NCBI GenBank assembly: GCA_016713565.1
Contig: JADJOX010000007.1
Span: forward strand, 734,501 to 798,500
Origin: Ignavibacteriota bacterium
GTDB taxonomy: Bacteria > Bacteroidota > Ignavibacteria > Ignavibacteriales > Melioribacteraceae
Direction: 5' to 3'
DNA: 64,000 bases
Positions 54,959-64,000 of the stretch are shown piece by piece. A program made the translations under genes and the position numbers. A model generated the notes under the pieces. It did not search any database. It was not told the DNA's origin and saw only the letters and a program-made list of their open reading frames with translations. Positions within the stretch are counted from its first letter, which is position 1. Every line of letters begins with the position of its first letter.

Positions 54959-55717
54959 ATGATTATTATCAAAAATCTTCACGCAAATGTTGAAGGAACA
55001 GAAATCTTAAGAGGAATTGATTTAGATGTAAACGCCGGAGAAATACATGCAATAATGGGTCCTAACGGATCAGGTAAAAGTACTTTGGCAAATGTTTTAG
55101 CCGGACATGAAGCTTACGAAGTTACAGATGGTGAAATAATTTTCAATGGCAAAAATATTGTTGAAATGGAACCCGATGTAAGGGCAAGAGAAGGATTATT
55201 CTTAGCGTTTCAATATCCAATCGAAATTCCTGGAGTAAGTAATTCAACATTTCTTAAAACCGCTATAAACGAAATAAGAAAACATAACGGACAAGACGAA
55301 ATTTCGGCTAAAGAATTTTTAAACTTAATTAAGGAGAAAGCCGCTGTTTTGGGTATGGATAGTTCTTTAATCAGCCGTTCTGTAAACCAAGGATTTTCCG
55401 GCGGCGAGAAAAAAAGAAATGAAATTTTGCAGCTTCTTACTCTTAATCCAAAATTAGCCATTCTAGATGAAACCGACTCGGGTCTTGATATTGATGCTCT
55501 TAAAATTGTATCGCATGGAGTTAATCAATTTAAGAATAAAGATAATGCTGTAATTCTTGTTACTCATTACCAAAGATTGCTTGACTACATTGTGCCGGAT
55601 TTTGTTCATGTTTTATATAAAGGTAAAATTGTAAAATCAGGCGATAAAAATCTTGCTCTTGAACTTGAAGAGAGAGGTTACGACTGGATTATTAAAGAAC
55701 AAACAGAATTGGTGTAA
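54959..55717 (+). CDS. sufC: Fe-S assembly ATPase SufC
   Basis: The 252-residue ABC-type ATPase has Walker A GPNGSGKST at residues 34-42 and the signature GFSGGEKKRNEI. Walker B is LAILDETDSGLDID, and the H-loop is VTHYQRLL. SufC supplies ATP-driven conformational change to the SufBC2D scaffold. The linker FLAFQYPIEIPGVSN is typical of SufC. The gene ends 12 bases before the sufD start and shares the operon. Confidence 0.96.
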   Translation: MIIIKNLHANVEGTEILRGIDLDVNAGEIHAIMGPNGSGKSTLANVLAGHEAYEVTDGEIIFNGKNIVEMEPDVRAREGLFLAFQYPIEIPGVSNSTFLKTAINEIRKHNGQDEISAKEFLNLIKEKAAVLGMDSSLISRSVNQGFSGGEKKRNEILQLLTLNPKLAILDETDSGLDIDALKIVSHGVNQFKNKDNAVILVTHYQRLLDYIVPDFVHVLYKGKIVKSGDKNLALELEERGYDWIIKEQTELV

Positions 55718-55729
55718 GGCAACTTGATT

Positions 55730-57040
55730 ATGAAGAATAATAATATTAAAGAATGGTATTTAGAGAATTTCCAACATTTCACAAAAGCAAATATTGATGA
55801 ATTAAGTGAGTTAAGAACTAACGCTGCAAAAATGTTTGAAGTTTCTGAGTTTCCAACAAAAAAGAATGAGGAGTGGAAGTACACAAATATTTCGCCTATC
55901 TTAAATCACGAATTTGTTCCTTCACCAAATGCAAATAAAGATGTTACAAAATTATCTTTAGATAAAAATATAATTTCTAATTTAGAAGTACATTTACTGG
56001 TTTTTGTAAATGGAATATTTAACAAGGTTTTATCAAAATTAAATAATTTGGAAAGTGATGTTGTTGTTGACAGTTTTTATTCTCAATTAAAATCAAAGAA
56101 CGAATTGATCCGTAAATACACCATAAATTTGGATGAAAATTTAAATTCGTTTGCCTTGCTCAATCACACATTTACCTATGATGGTTTCTTTATTCATATT
56201 CCAAAGAATGTTACGGTTGAAAAGCCTATACATATTATAAATATTAATGTTGATGATAATTTAAAACCGCTTGTACAGCCAAGAAACTTAATTATTGCTG
56301 AAGAAAACACCGAGGCAAATATTATTTATGAATTTGTAGGCACTAACGGTGATGAATATTTTACAAATGTTATAACTGACATTTATGTTAAGGATAATTC
56401 TCGTGTTAATTTTATAAAATTGCAAAACGAATCCAATACCGCATACCACATTGATAAAACGGATATTCATCAGACCGGATCAAGCGTATTTAATCATTTC
56501 TCACTTGCTTTCGGAAGCAAAATTAATAGAAATGACATAAACGCAAAGTTAGACGGTGAGAATATTGAACTGCACCTTTACGGATTGTATTTGGGAAATG
56601 AAGATCAGCATATTGATCACCATACATTTATCAATCACGCACAACCAAATTGTGTTAGCAATGAACTTTATAAAGGTATTCTAGATGATAAATCTAAAGG
56701 GGTTTTTTCAGGAAAAATTTTAGTCGATCAAATTGCGCAAAAAACTAACGCTTTTCAGTCAAATAAATCTGTTCTGCTTTCAAATGAGGCAAGCATTGAC
56801 GCTAAGCCGCAATTGGAAATTTATGCTGATGACGTAAAATGTTCGCACGGCGCAACAGTCGGTAAGCTCGATGAACAAGCGTATTTTTATATACGTTCAA
56901 GAGGAGTTTCTGCTGAAGCGGCAAGATCAATGCTTATACGAGCATTTATTGATGATGTAGTTAACGAAATTAAGATTGAACAAATAAAAGAAAAAGTAAA
57001 TCACTTAATATTTGAACATTTACGCAGAGAAGAATTTTAA
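55730..57040 (+). CDS. sufD: Fe-S assembly protein SufD
   Basis: The start at 55730 (ATG, with AAGG upstream) is chosen over a TTG two codons earlier. The protein is about 436 residues. Its N terminus (PTKKNEEWKYTNISP) is the SufD signature. A beta-helix follows (FFIHIPKNVTVEKPIHIINI, LIIAEENTEANIIYEFVG), and the C terminus is KCSHGATVGKLDEQAYFYIRS in shortened form (DVKCSHGATVGKLDEQ). SufD pairs with SufB and helps iron entry. Its stop overlaps the sufS start as TAATG. Confidence 0.94.
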   Translation: MKNNNIKEWYLENFQHFTKANIDELSELRTNAAKMFEVSEFPTKKNEEWKYTNISPILNHEFVPSPNANKDVTKLSLDKNIISNLEVHLLVFVNGIFNKVLSKLNNLESDVVVDSFYSQLKSKNELIRKYTINLDENLNSFALLNHTFTYDGFFIHIPKNVTVEKPIHIININVDDNLKPLVQPRNLIIAEENTEANIIYEFVGTNGDEYFTNVITDIYVKDNSRVNFIKLQNESNTAYHIDKTDIHQTGSSVFNHFSLAFGSKINRNDINAKLDGENIELHLYGLYLGNEDQHIDHHTFINHAQPNCVSNELYKGILDDKSKGVFSGKILVDQIAQKTNAFQSNKSVLLSNEASIDAKPQLEIYADDVKCSHGATVGKLDEQAYFYIRSRGVSAEAARSMLIRAFIDDVVNEIKIEQIKEKVNHLIFEHLRREEF

Positions 57041-58314
57041 TGAATTTTGACATTGATGTAAAATATAGTTCAAGACAAACAAAAACTTTCAGAAAGTTTT
57101 CCGTCGATGATGTAAGAAAAGATTTCCCTATCTTGAGCAGATTTGTAAACGGTAAACCATTAGTTTATTTGGATAACGCGGCAACTTCTCAAAAACCGAA
57201 ATCAGTTATTGATACAATAACTAATTATTATACGTATGAAAACGCCAATATTCACAGAGGCTTACACTTTCTTAGCGAGTTGGCGACTGAATCATATGAA
57301 AACGCAAGATTGAAAGTAAAAGAATTTTTAAACGCAATGAGCGTTTCTGAAATAATTTTTGTACGCGGCGCGACCGAAGGTATAAATCTAATTTCAAATT
57401 CACTTGGCAGAACAGATTATTTTTCCGAAGGTGATGAAATAATAATCTCATATATGGAACATCATTCTAATATTGTTCCCTGGCAGCTGCTTTGCGAAAG
57501 AAAAAATCTAAAACTAAAAGTTGTTCCCATAAATGATAAAGGTGAAATCATTTTTGAAGAATATGAAAAATTGATTTCAGAGAAGACCAAATTAATTTCA
57601 ATTGTACATATTTCAAATGCGCTCGGCACAATTAATCCTGTAAAAAAAATTGTTGAAAAAGCTCACGAATATAATATTCCCGTTGTTTTAGACGGAGCCC
57701 AAGCCGTTTCACATGTAAAAGTAGATGTTCAGAATCTAGACTGTGATTTCTATGTTTTTTCAGGTCACAAAGTTTTTGGTCCAACCGGGATTGGCGTACT
57801 TTATGGTAAAACAGAATTTTTGGATAAAATGCCTCCATTCCAAGGCGGCGGAGATATGATTAGAGAAGTAACATTTGAAGGTACAACCTATGATGATTTA
57901 CCTCAAAAATTTGAAGCCGGAACTCCAAATATTGTTGGTGGAATTGCGCTTGGAACGGCTATCGATTATTTAACTTCTTTTGATCCCGTTGAAATAGAGC
58001 GGCATGAATCCGAATTATTGAAGTATGGAACGGAAAAATTGCTTCAAATAGAAGGACTTAAGATAATTGGAACAGCGAAAGAAAAAGCATCTGTCATTTC
58101 ATTTATTATTAAAGATATTCATCCATATGATATTGGGACAATAATTGATACAGACGGTATTGCAATAAGAACCGGTCATCACTGTACAATGCCATTAATT
58201 AAAAGATTTGGTTTACCGGCAACTGCCAGAGCTTCATTTTCCCTGTATAATAAAATTGAAGAGATCGATCAATTATATTATGCGCTTTTAAAAGTAAAAA
58301 AAATGTTTTCTTAG
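57040..58314 (+). CDS. sufS: Cysteine desulfurase SufS
   Basis: This 424-residue class V aminotransferase fold protein supplies sulfur from cysteine. The PLP lysine is K244 in FSGHKVFGPTG. The N-terminal block VYLDNAATSQKP and the histidine block YMEHHSNIVPW are typical. The catalytic cysteine sits in RTGHHCTMPL near the C terminus. SufS needs an activator such as SufE or SufU, and none is visible in this window. The gene overlaps sufD and is followed by a DUF59 gene after 8 bases. Confidence 0.95.
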   Translation: MNFDIDVKYSSRQTKTFRKFSVDDVRKDFPILSRFVNGKPLVYLDNAATSQKPKSVIDTITNYYTYENANIHRGLHFLSELATESYENARLKVKEFLNAMSVSEIIFVRGATEGINLISNSLGRTDYFSEGDEIIISYMEHHSNIVPWQLLCERKNLKLKVVPINDKGEIIFEEYEKLISEKTKLISIVHISNALGTINPVKKIVEKAHEYNIPVVLDGAQAVSHVKVDVQNLDCDFYVFSGHKVFGPTGIGVLYGKTEFLDKMPPFQGGGDMIREVTFEGTTYDDLPQKFEAGTPNIVGGIALGTAIDYLTSFDPVEIERHESELLKYGTEKLLQIEGLKIIGTAKEKASVISFIIKDIHPYDIGTIIDTDGIAIRTGHHCTMPLIKRFGLPATARASFSLYNKIEEIDQLYYALLKVKKMFS

Positions 58315-58322
58315 GTAATAAA

Positions 58323-58637
58323 ATGATTGATAAAGGTTATATCGAGCAAAAAATAATTTCCGTGCTGGAAACTGTTTATGATCCTGAAATTCCGGTTAAT
58401 ATTTACGAACTTGGAATGATCTATAATATAAAAGTTGATGAAGAAGCAAACGTAGAAATTACTATGACGCTTACTTCGCCTTCTTGTCCTGTTGCGGAAA
58501 GTTTGCCAGGAGAAGTAAGACAAAGAATAAAAGATATTGAGGATATTAAAGATGTTAAAATCAATTTAGTTTGGGAACCGCCATGGAATAAGGATATGAT
58601 GAGCGATGAAGCAAAATTGAATTTAGGTTTTTTATAA
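58323..58637 (+). CDS. DUF59/MIP18-family Fe-S protein (SufT-like)
   Basis: This 104-residue protein has the DUF59 signature: VLETVYDPEIPVNIYELGMIY, then MTLTSPSCPVAESLPGEVR, and VNLVWEPPWNKDMMS with the conserved W-EPPW. Such proteins (SufT, PaaD and MIP18 relatives) aid maturation or delivery of Fe-S clusters. The placement directly after sufS supports that role. No additional domain is present. The ribosome site is weak, and spacing after sufS is 8 bases. Confidence 0.9.
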   Translation: MIDKGYIEQKIISVLETVYDPEIPVNIYELGMIYNIKVDEEANVEITMTLTSPSCPVAESLPGEVRQRIKDIEDIKDVKINLVWEPPWNKDMMSDEAKLNLGFL

Positions 58638-58667
58638 TAAATTATAACAAAAATAGAAAGGCGTAAA

Positions 58668-59204
58668 ATGTTTGAAATAAATAACTCTTCACCAATGTAC
58701 GATCCACGAGCGGTGCAGCCAATGAGAGATGAACTTACTTATGTTGGATTTAAAGAATTAACCAGCTCTGATCAAGTTGATGCGGTACTATCAAAAAAGA
58801 ATGATGAAACAACATTTGTGTTCATCAATTCCGTATGCGGATGCGCAGCTGGCAGCGCAAGACCCGCTGTTTCATTGGCATTACAAAACAATATTATACC
58901 GGATAACATTGTAACCGTTTTTGCCGGACAGGATAAAGAAGCCGTTGCGACAGTAAGAGAAAAATATTTGCCCAAATTTCCTCCGTCTTCACCTTCCGCG
59001 GCACTTATAAAAAACGGCGAAGTGATTTTTATGCTTCCTAGGCATCATATTGAAGGCAGGTCTCCGGAACAAATTGCCGAAATTCTTCAGAAAGTGTTTT
59101 CAGATAATTGCAAAAATAACGGACCGTCAATTTCAAAAGAAAAGTATGATAAATTAATTCATGCAAAAATGTGCGGTTCAAAAATTCCCCTAAATGAAGA
59201 ATAA
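58668..59204 (+). CDS. BrxA/BrxB-type bacilliredoxin
   Basis: The 178-residue thioredoxin-fold protein has the CGC motif at residues 57-59 in NSVCGCAAGSARP, the YphP/BrxA signature. A short N terminus (MYDPRAVQPMRDELTYVGF) precedes it. A C-terminal extension of about 40 residues beyond the usual 145 carries two further cysteines. Bacilliredoxins remove bacillithiol from oxidised proteins. Its inclusion in the suf run suggests repair of cysteine-based Fe-S assembly proteins. Confidence 0.88.
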   Translation: MFEINNSSPMYDPRAVQPMRDELTYVGFKELTSSDQVDAVLSKKNDETTFVFINSVCGCAAGSARPAVSLALQNNIIPDNIVTVFAGQDKEAVATVREKYLPKFPPSSPSAALIKNGEVIFMLPRHHIEGRSPEQIAEILQKVFSDNCKNNGPSISKEKYDKLIHAKMCGSKIPLNEE

Positions 59205-59218
59205 TTTAGATTACTAAC

Positions 59219-59689
59219 ATGAAATTTACATCGCAAGAAGAATATGGTTTGAGATGTTTAGTTAGACTTGGAAATTCTTACGATTCCGGAATAGGATTGA
59301 CTATTCCGGATATTAGTAATAATGAAGGAATTTCCGAAGATAATGTTGCAAAAACTTTAAGACTACTCAGACTTAACGGCTATTTGGACAGTGAGCGAGG
59401 ACGAAACGGCGGATATACGTTAACCAAGCATCCAAAGGATATTTTGATTGGTGACGTAATGAATATTTTGGGCGGAAAATTTTTTGAATCGACTTACTGT
59501 CAAATACACAGTCCTGATTTAGTGATATGTACTCATTCAACGGATTGTTCAATTAGATCATTCTGGCAGCTAATTCAAAAATCTATAGACCAGGTAATGA
59601 ATAACTTAACATTACAGGATCTGCTAAATTCGGAAAAAACCGTTTTTGAAGAAACAGCAAAAAAAATTGATCTGCAGCAAGCAAGTTAA
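59219..59689 (+). CDS. Rrf2-family regulator with cysteine cluster (IscR/SufR-like)
   Basis: The 156-residue protein has the Rrf2 winged helix (FTSQEEYGLRCLVRL, DISNNEGISEDNVAKTLRLL, SERGRNGGYTL). It also has a ligand cluster of three cysteines, C94, C104 and C110, in the position where IscR and SufR bind a [2Fe-2S] cluster. It is the last gene of the suf run, 14 bases after the bacilliredoxin gene, so it very likely autoregulates the operon. No clear operator palindrome was found ahead of sufB. Confidence 0.9.
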   Translation: MKFTSQEEYGLRCLVRLGNSYDSGIGLTIPDISNNEGISEDNVAKTLRLLRLNGYLDSERGRNGGYTLTKHPKDILIGDVMNILGGKFFESTYCQIHSPDLVICTHSTDCSIRSFWQLIQKSIDQVMNNLTLQDLLNSEKTVFEETAKKIDLQQAS

Positions 59690-59691
59690 AC

Positions 59692-62532
59692 TTATTTTGT
59701 TTGTGTACATTCATCAACCAAAAAAACAATTGATTGATAATTAATACCGCTGTACTTGGTTAGTCCAATTTCACATGTCTTGCTTGTGGAATATCCATTT
59801 TTACAATTATGTTCGCTTACAAACTTTTCTAATCCGTTCAATGCAGATTCATTTAGTTCCGGGAATGTAAATCCTCTATCGCCAGCAAAGCCGCAGCAGT
59901 TGATCTCTTCAGGGACATAAACATTACTGCTGCATCTTTTTGCAATTGTAATAAGCTTTTCTTGTAATTCCATTTTTGTAGCGCTGCACGTTGAATGAAC
60001 AGTGATCGGCTTATCAGATTGGCTAAAATCTAACTCATCCAAAAGAAAATCATGTATAAATTCTATGCTGTCGTAAATTTTCAACGTGTATTCTTTATGT
60101 AGTTCAAGTTTATCTTTTGTTGTTTTTGCGCATGGACTTGTATCAAAAATAATTGGAATACTGCCATTAGCACTTGATTTCATCAAACTGGAAATCAAGT
60201 CCGTATTTTTTTTATCGCCTTCATTAAAAAATCCTTTACTTGAAAATGGCATTCCGCAGCAAAGTGAATTTATATTTTCCGGATAATAAATTTCATATCC
60301 TGCTTTGTTCAATAATTTTTCCATAACAGAACCTAATTCTTCTTTATATTCGGAAGAAATTTGATTACCAAATGTTCTGCTTATACAGCTTGGGAAATAC
60401 ACAACTTTTTTCGAATCGGATTTGTGCTTAGACTCTTTGAAATTAATTTTTGAATTTGGAGGAATTTCCTTTATCCAAATTGGAATATTTTTATTAGTTA
60501 TTTTATTAAATAATGTAGAAATTTTTACTAATGCGTTATTACCAAAAATACTTTTTGCTAAATAAGCAAAATTGAGTGAAATTTTTATTGACGAAACAAC
60601 AAATGCAAAATGTTTTTGAATGAATTCTGCAATGATACTTTGCTCTTTAGTAATTTCGGAATTTCTAATTTCTTTAATCAACCTTCCTGTATCAATATCA
60701 ACAGGACAGCTTAACTCACACAAACCATCTGTCGCGCAAGTTTCATCACCATAATATTTAAATGAATTATACAAATTATTAACAAGAGTATTTTTTTCAT
60801 TATTAGATTTTGACTTATGAATTTCACGCCAAACGGATATTCTTTGTCTTGGAGTTAAAGTTAAATTTTTTGAAGGACAATTATTCTCACAAAAACCGCA
60901 TTCAATACATTTATCAATTATATCATTTACAATTGGAGTCGGTTTCAAATTTTTCAAATGAATATTTGAATCGTCATTTATTAATACTCCGGGATTTAAA
61001 ATTCCCATCGGATCAAATATTTTTTTTATCTGTTTCATTATTGAAAATATCTCATCGCCCCATTCGTATTTTACAAACGGGGCCATATTTCTGCCCGTTC
61101 CGTGTTCAGCTTTTAGTGAACCGTTATATTTTTTTATAACCAATTCAACTACGTCATTCATAAATTTATTGTATCGCTCAATTTCATTTTTTTGATTAAA
61201 ATCAATAGATAAAACAAAATGAATATTACCGGAAAGAGCATGTCCCCAAATAATGTTTTCAAAGTATTGATGATTCTTGAATAATAATTGAAGATCGTTT
61301 ACTGCATTTGCCAAATCAACGGTTTTAAAATTTATGTCTTCAATTATTACGGTCGTACCGGAACGTCTGGATTTACTGACTGAAGTAAACAAACCTTTTC
61401 TAACATTCCAAAGTTTGGTGAATTCAATTTTATCAGTTGTAAACTCAATTGGCAAAATTGTTTTTACATTTTTAAGTGCGGACTTTATTTTTTCGATATT
61501 GTTTTCGAGTTCAATAAAATTTAGCGCTGAAGTTTCAATTAAAAGTGCTGAACAATTCTCATCTAAAGATTTTAGAAATATCGGCATTCCTTTTTTATCT
61601 TCGACAGATTTTAATGATGCTCGGTCCATAAGCTCAGCCGCATCAATTGGCAGTTCATTTAAAATCGGAATTACAGAACAAGCGGCTGAAATACTCGGAA
61701 ATATTATTAGTGAAGTCGCTTTATTAGGATAGGAATCAACAGTATTTAAAGTTACTTCCGAAATAAATCCCAATGTGCCTTCAGAACCAATTATTAAATG
61801 CTTAATAATTTCAAAAGGATCGGAAAAATCAATAATCGAATTAATGCCGTATCCCATTGTATTTTTAATTTTATATTTTTCATTAATCTTATCAGTTAAA
61901 AATTTACTTTGCTGCAAATCCTTTTTTATTCTAAGCAGATTTACAATAAACTCTTCATTGTCTCTAATAAACTGTGGTTGCTGATATGAATTCGCCGTAT
62001 CCAAAACATTACCGTTTGCCAAAACAATTCTTACATTTTTAATAGTATTGTACGCATTAAATTTCGTACCGCTTGTCATTCCGCTTGCGTTATTTGAAAC
62101 TATGCCGCATACCGTTGCCGCGTTTATTGAAGCCGGATCAGGTCCAATTTTTTTATTGAATTTTAACAAAGCTCTATTTGCGTTAATTCCAAGAACTCCG
62201 GGTTGAAGTACAATGTTTGATCCATCTTCAGAAACTTTTATTTTATTCCACGATCTATCGGCAATAATTAAAACCGAATCGGATATTGATTGTCCTGATA
62301 GACTTGTACCGGACGCGCGAAATGTTATTGGGATATTAAACTCACGACATTTATTTATTACAAAAATTACTTCCTCTTCAGATTTTGCTTTAACTACAAT
62401 TTTGGGAGTCAGTTTGTAAAAACTCGCGTCGGTACCATAAGCCAATGTGTTTAATTCATCATTAAATAACCTGTTGGGAGGGAATTTACTTTTTAAATCG
62501 TTAAATAATTTATTATAGTTTTCTTTTAACAT
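59692..62532 (-). CDS. FAD/Fe-S D-2-hydroxyacid (D-lactate) dehydrogenase
   Basis: This 946-residue protein combines three modules. Residues 1-260 form an FAD-binding PCMH domain (ITFRASGTSLSGQSISDS, GIVSNNASGMTSGTKFN, IGSEGTLGFISEVTL), and residues 260-500 the oxidase cap (GNIHFVLSIDF, EHGTGRNMAPFV). Then comes a double 4Fe-4S region (CIECGFCENNCP, GLCELSCPVDIDTG) and a C-terminal pair of CCG domains (CCGMPFSSKG, CCGFAGDRGF). This layout is that of D-lactate/glycolate dehydrogenases of the GlcD-GlpC fusion type. It would feed electrons to the quinone pool. Its stop is two bases from the Rrf2 stop. Confidence 0.9.
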   Translation of the reverse strand: MLKENYNKLFNDLKSKFPPNRLFNDELNTLAYGTDASFYKLTPKIVVKAKSEEEVIFVINKCREFNIPITFRASGTSLSGQSISDSVLIIADRSWNKIKVSEDGSNIVLQPGVLGINANRALLKFNKKIGPDPASINAATVCGIVSNNASGMTSGTKFNAYNTIKNVRIVLANGNVLDTANSYQQPQFIRDNEEFIVNLLRIKKDLQQSKFLTDKINEKYKIKNTMGYGINSIIDFSDPFEIIKHLIIGSEGTLGFISEVTLNTVDSYPNKATSLIIFPSISAACSVIPILNELPIDAAELMDRASLKSVEDKKGMPIFLKSLDENCSALLIETSALNFIELENNIEKIKSALKNVKTILPIEFTTDKIEFTKLWNVRKGLFTSVSKSRRSGTTVIIEDINFKTVDLANAVNDLQLLFKNHQYFENIIWGHALSGNIHFVLSIDFNQKNEIERYNKFMNDVVELVIKKYNGSLKAEHGTGRNMAPFVKYEWGDEIFSIMKQIKKIFDPMGILNPGVLINDDSNIHLKNLKPTPIVNDIIDKCIECGFCENNCPSKNLTLTPRQRISVWREIHKSKSNNEKNTLVNNLYNSFKYYGDETCATDGLCELSCPVDIDTGRLIKEIRNSEITKEQSIIAEFIQKHFAFVVSSIKISLNFAYLAKSIFGNNALVKISTLFNKITNKNIPIWIKEIPPNSKINFKESKHKSDSKKVVYFPSCISRTFGNQISSEYKEELGSVMEKLLNKAGYEIYYPENINSLCCGMPFSSKGFFNEGDKKNTDLISSLMKSSANGSIPIIFDTSPCAKTTKDKLELHKEYTLKIYDSIEFIHDFLLDELDFSQSDKPITVHSTCSATKMELQEKLITIAKRCSSNVYVPEEINCCGFAGDRGFTFPELNESALNGLEKFVSEHNCKNGYSTSKTCEIGLTKYSGINYQSIVFLVDECTQTK

Positions 62533-62572
62533 TTGCAGATTTCAAGGAGTAATTGAAAAGTTTTTAATCGAT

Positions 62573-62605
62573 AAAAAATGGAATACCAAAATGATATTCC
62601 ATTTT
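62573..62605 (-). terminator. Intrinsic terminator of the M24 aminopeptidase gene
   Basis: AAAATGGAATA (62575-62585) and TATTCCATTTT (62595-62605) are perfect inverted repeats of 11 bases. On the minus strand a T run (TTTTTTATCG) follows. It lies ten bases after the aminopeptidase stop. Confidence 0.85.
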
Positions 62606-62615
62606 AATTTAATTA

Positions 62616-64000
62616 CTATTTAGAACACGCCGACTCAACTTCCTCAATTGTTTTCGGAATTGGTTTTCCTAAAACTCTGTTTCCGTCTTTAGTTATCAAA
62701 ACATTATCTTCGATTCTAATTCCGCCGAAATTTCTGTACTCTTCTAATTTTTTATAATTAATATATTTCACAAATTTCTTTTCGCTTTTCCATTTATCAA
62801 TAAGCGCGGGAATAAAATAAATTCCGGGCTCAACAGTAAGAACATAACCTTGCGCAAGCGGTTTTGCAAATCTTAAATATGCCAAACCAAATTGATTGCT
62901 TCGTTTCAAAGTTTTATCATATCCGATATAGTCCTCTCCTAAATTTTCCATATCATGAACATCTAATCCTAACATGTGTCCCAAACCGTGTGGAAAGAAC
63001 AAAGCATGCGCGCCATCATTTACGGCTTTATCTGTATTGCCTTTCATTATTCCAAGTTCCTTTAATCCCTTTGCAATTACTTTTGCCGCATGAAGATGAA
63101 TTTCTTTGTACTTTACTCCAGGTTTCATCATTTTAATTGCTTCGAGCTGAGATTGAAGAACTATATTGTAAACTTCTTTTTGCTTATCTGTAAATTTACC
63201 GCTAACGGGTATTGTTCTTGTTGTATCGCTCGCGTAACCTAGTGACGTTTCGGTGCCGGAATCTAATACCGCAATTTGACCATTTTCCATTATATTTTCA
63301 TGAGAATGATTGTGTAAAATTTCACCGTTAACTGAAAAAATAATTGGGAAAGAAACTCCATTTCCTTTGGAAACCGCAACTCCATTAACTTTTCCGCAAA
63401 CTTCCCTTTCTTTGATTCCCGCTTTAATTTCTTTCATTGCGGTTAAATTCATATCGTAACTTATTTCGAGGGCTTTTTCAATTTCCGCAACTTCTTCGTC
63501 AGATTTTATCAATCTTTGCTGAATCACCGATTTAATTAATTTAAGTGAGGCATTTTTATTAATTTCGTCGATTTTCATCTTAAGCAAATTATGAAGCAAA
63601 ATTATATTATCCGCTCTATATTGCGGTAAGTAATGAATTTCATATCCTCGGGAATTTTTTTTCTGAATGTAGGAACATAATTTTTCCATAGGTTTGGTGT
63701 TTGCAACTCCCACACTTTCGGCTTTATTTTCAATTGTATCGTCAAAACCCATCCAGATAATATCGTCAAGACTTCTATTATCGCCAAAAATTATTTCTTT
63801 ATTTTTTTTAATATCTATTACTGCTGCCAAATTTGGTTCGTTTATTCCCCAGTAATACAAAAATGAACTATCCTGCCTAAATTGATAAGTATTGCCCGCA
63901 TAATTCATTGGAGATTCATTATTCCCAAGAAATAAGAGTATGCCGTCTTTGAATTTTTTCTTTAATATATTTCGTCGCTCTACATAAATTTCTTTTATAA
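62616..64000 (-). CDS. pepP: Xaa-Pro aminopeptidase (M24), cut by right edge
   Basis: The frame runs to the right edge without a stop, so the protein is longer than the 430 residues counted from ATG at 63908. Codons beyond it read IKEIYVERRNILKKKFKDGI then LLFLGNNESPMNY, the standard PepP N terminus, and a start is expected a few bases past 64000. Metal ligands are visible: VLDSGTETSLGYASDTTRT (two D), HGLGHMLGLDVHD (H), LTVEPGIYF (E), GGIRIEDNVL (E). The enzyme removes N-terminal residues ahead of proline. A terminator follows its stop. Confidence 0.92.
   Translation of the reverse strand, partial: IKEIYVERRNILKKKFKDGILLFLGNNESPMNYAGNTYQFRQDSSFLYYWGINEPNLAAVIDIKKNKEIIFGDNRSLDDIIWMGFDDTIENKAESVGVANTKPMEKLCSYIQKKNSRGYEIHYLPQYRADNIILLHNLLKMKIDEINKNASLKLIKSVIQQRLIKSDEEVAEIEKALEISYDMNLTAMKEIKAGIKEREVCGKVNGVAVSKGNGVSFPIIFSVNGEILHNHSHENIMENGQIAVLDSGTETSLGYASDTTRTIPVSGKFTDKQKEVYNIVLQSQLEAIKMMKPGVKYKEIHLHAAKVIAKGLKELGIMKGNTDKAVNDGAHALFFPHGLGHMLGLDVHDMENLGEDYIGYDKTLKRSNQFGLAYLRFAKPLAQGYVLTVEPGIYFIPALIDKWKSEKKFVKYINYKKLEEYRNFGGIRIEDNVLITKDGNRVLGKPIPKTIEEVESACSK

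Noticed and set aside
1..64000. CRISPR arrays, prophage, insertion sequences, restriction or other defence genes
   Set aside because: No regular repeat-spacer pattern, transposase, integrase, phage structural gene or defence nuclease was recognised anywhere.

Overview
The window is a low-GC, gene-dense bacterial chromosome segment. It most likely comes from an Ignavibacteria or related Bacteroidota/Chlorobi-group organism. The evidence is C-terminal type IX secretion (T9SS) sorting tails with the NFPNPFNPSTTI-type signature, PorQ/PorV-like outer-membrane proteins, a TonB receptor with an N-terminal carboxypeptidase-like domain, several M16 peptidases, and Bacteroidota-type small families (DUF4920, DUF4905-like). 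No rRNA, tRNA, CRISPR array, insertion sequence or prophage was seen, and no stretch longer than about 300 bases lacks a gene.

Layout. 0-8.8 kb: a minus-strand cluster (hypothetical protein, BamD-like lipoprotein, acyl-CoA thioesterase, VCBS-like secreted protein cut by the left edge), then PorQ, a MerR regulator with a cysteine-rich two-CW tail, a secreted unknown and a FadL-type porin, then TPR, ArsC-like and HAD genes. 8.9-22.3 kb: an M16 peptidase pair, glycyl-tRNA synthetase, the run tnaA / DUF4905-like / amrA / amrB, a Yip1 membrane protein, PriA and an S66 carboxypeptidase. 22.3-29 kb: DUF4920, a small TPR protein, a PepSY-type membrane protein, a double-domain M16 peptidase, an esterase and a saccharopine-dehydrogenase-like protein.

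29.1-44 kb: ten minus-strand genes with no gap above about 41 bases. In transcription order they are PepT-like peptidase, cyanophycinase-like S51 peptidase, YfcC-type transporter, T9SS protein, RpiR regulator, TonB receptor, large T9SS protein, PorV-like protein, T9SS-secreted cyanophycinase-like protein and M14 carboxypeptidase. I read this as one peptide or cyanophycin utilisation operon spanning secretion, uptake, cytosolic hydrolysis and control. A divergent N-acylamino-acid racemase/OSBS-type enzyme shares an intergenic region full of TGTAA/TTACA half-sites.

45-64 kb: LOG-family protein, DUF1905/YdeI protein, Asp/Glu racemase, a large SDR-like protein, PtsN-like EIIA, hisS, rlmB, a di-heme peroxidase, the suf operon (sufB-C-D-S, DUF59, bacilliredoxin, Rrf2), a D-lactate-dehydrogenase-like FAD/Fe-S protein and an M24 aminopeptidase cut by the right edge.

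Between 35.1 and 50.4 kb seven genes carry lesions: five single-base shortages in homopolymers, one in-frame stop and one internal deletion of roughly 100 codons. No comparable lesion was seen elsewhere. Because essential hisS is one of them, local assembly error is the simplest explanation, but true gene decay is not excluded for the deletion and the nonsense codon.
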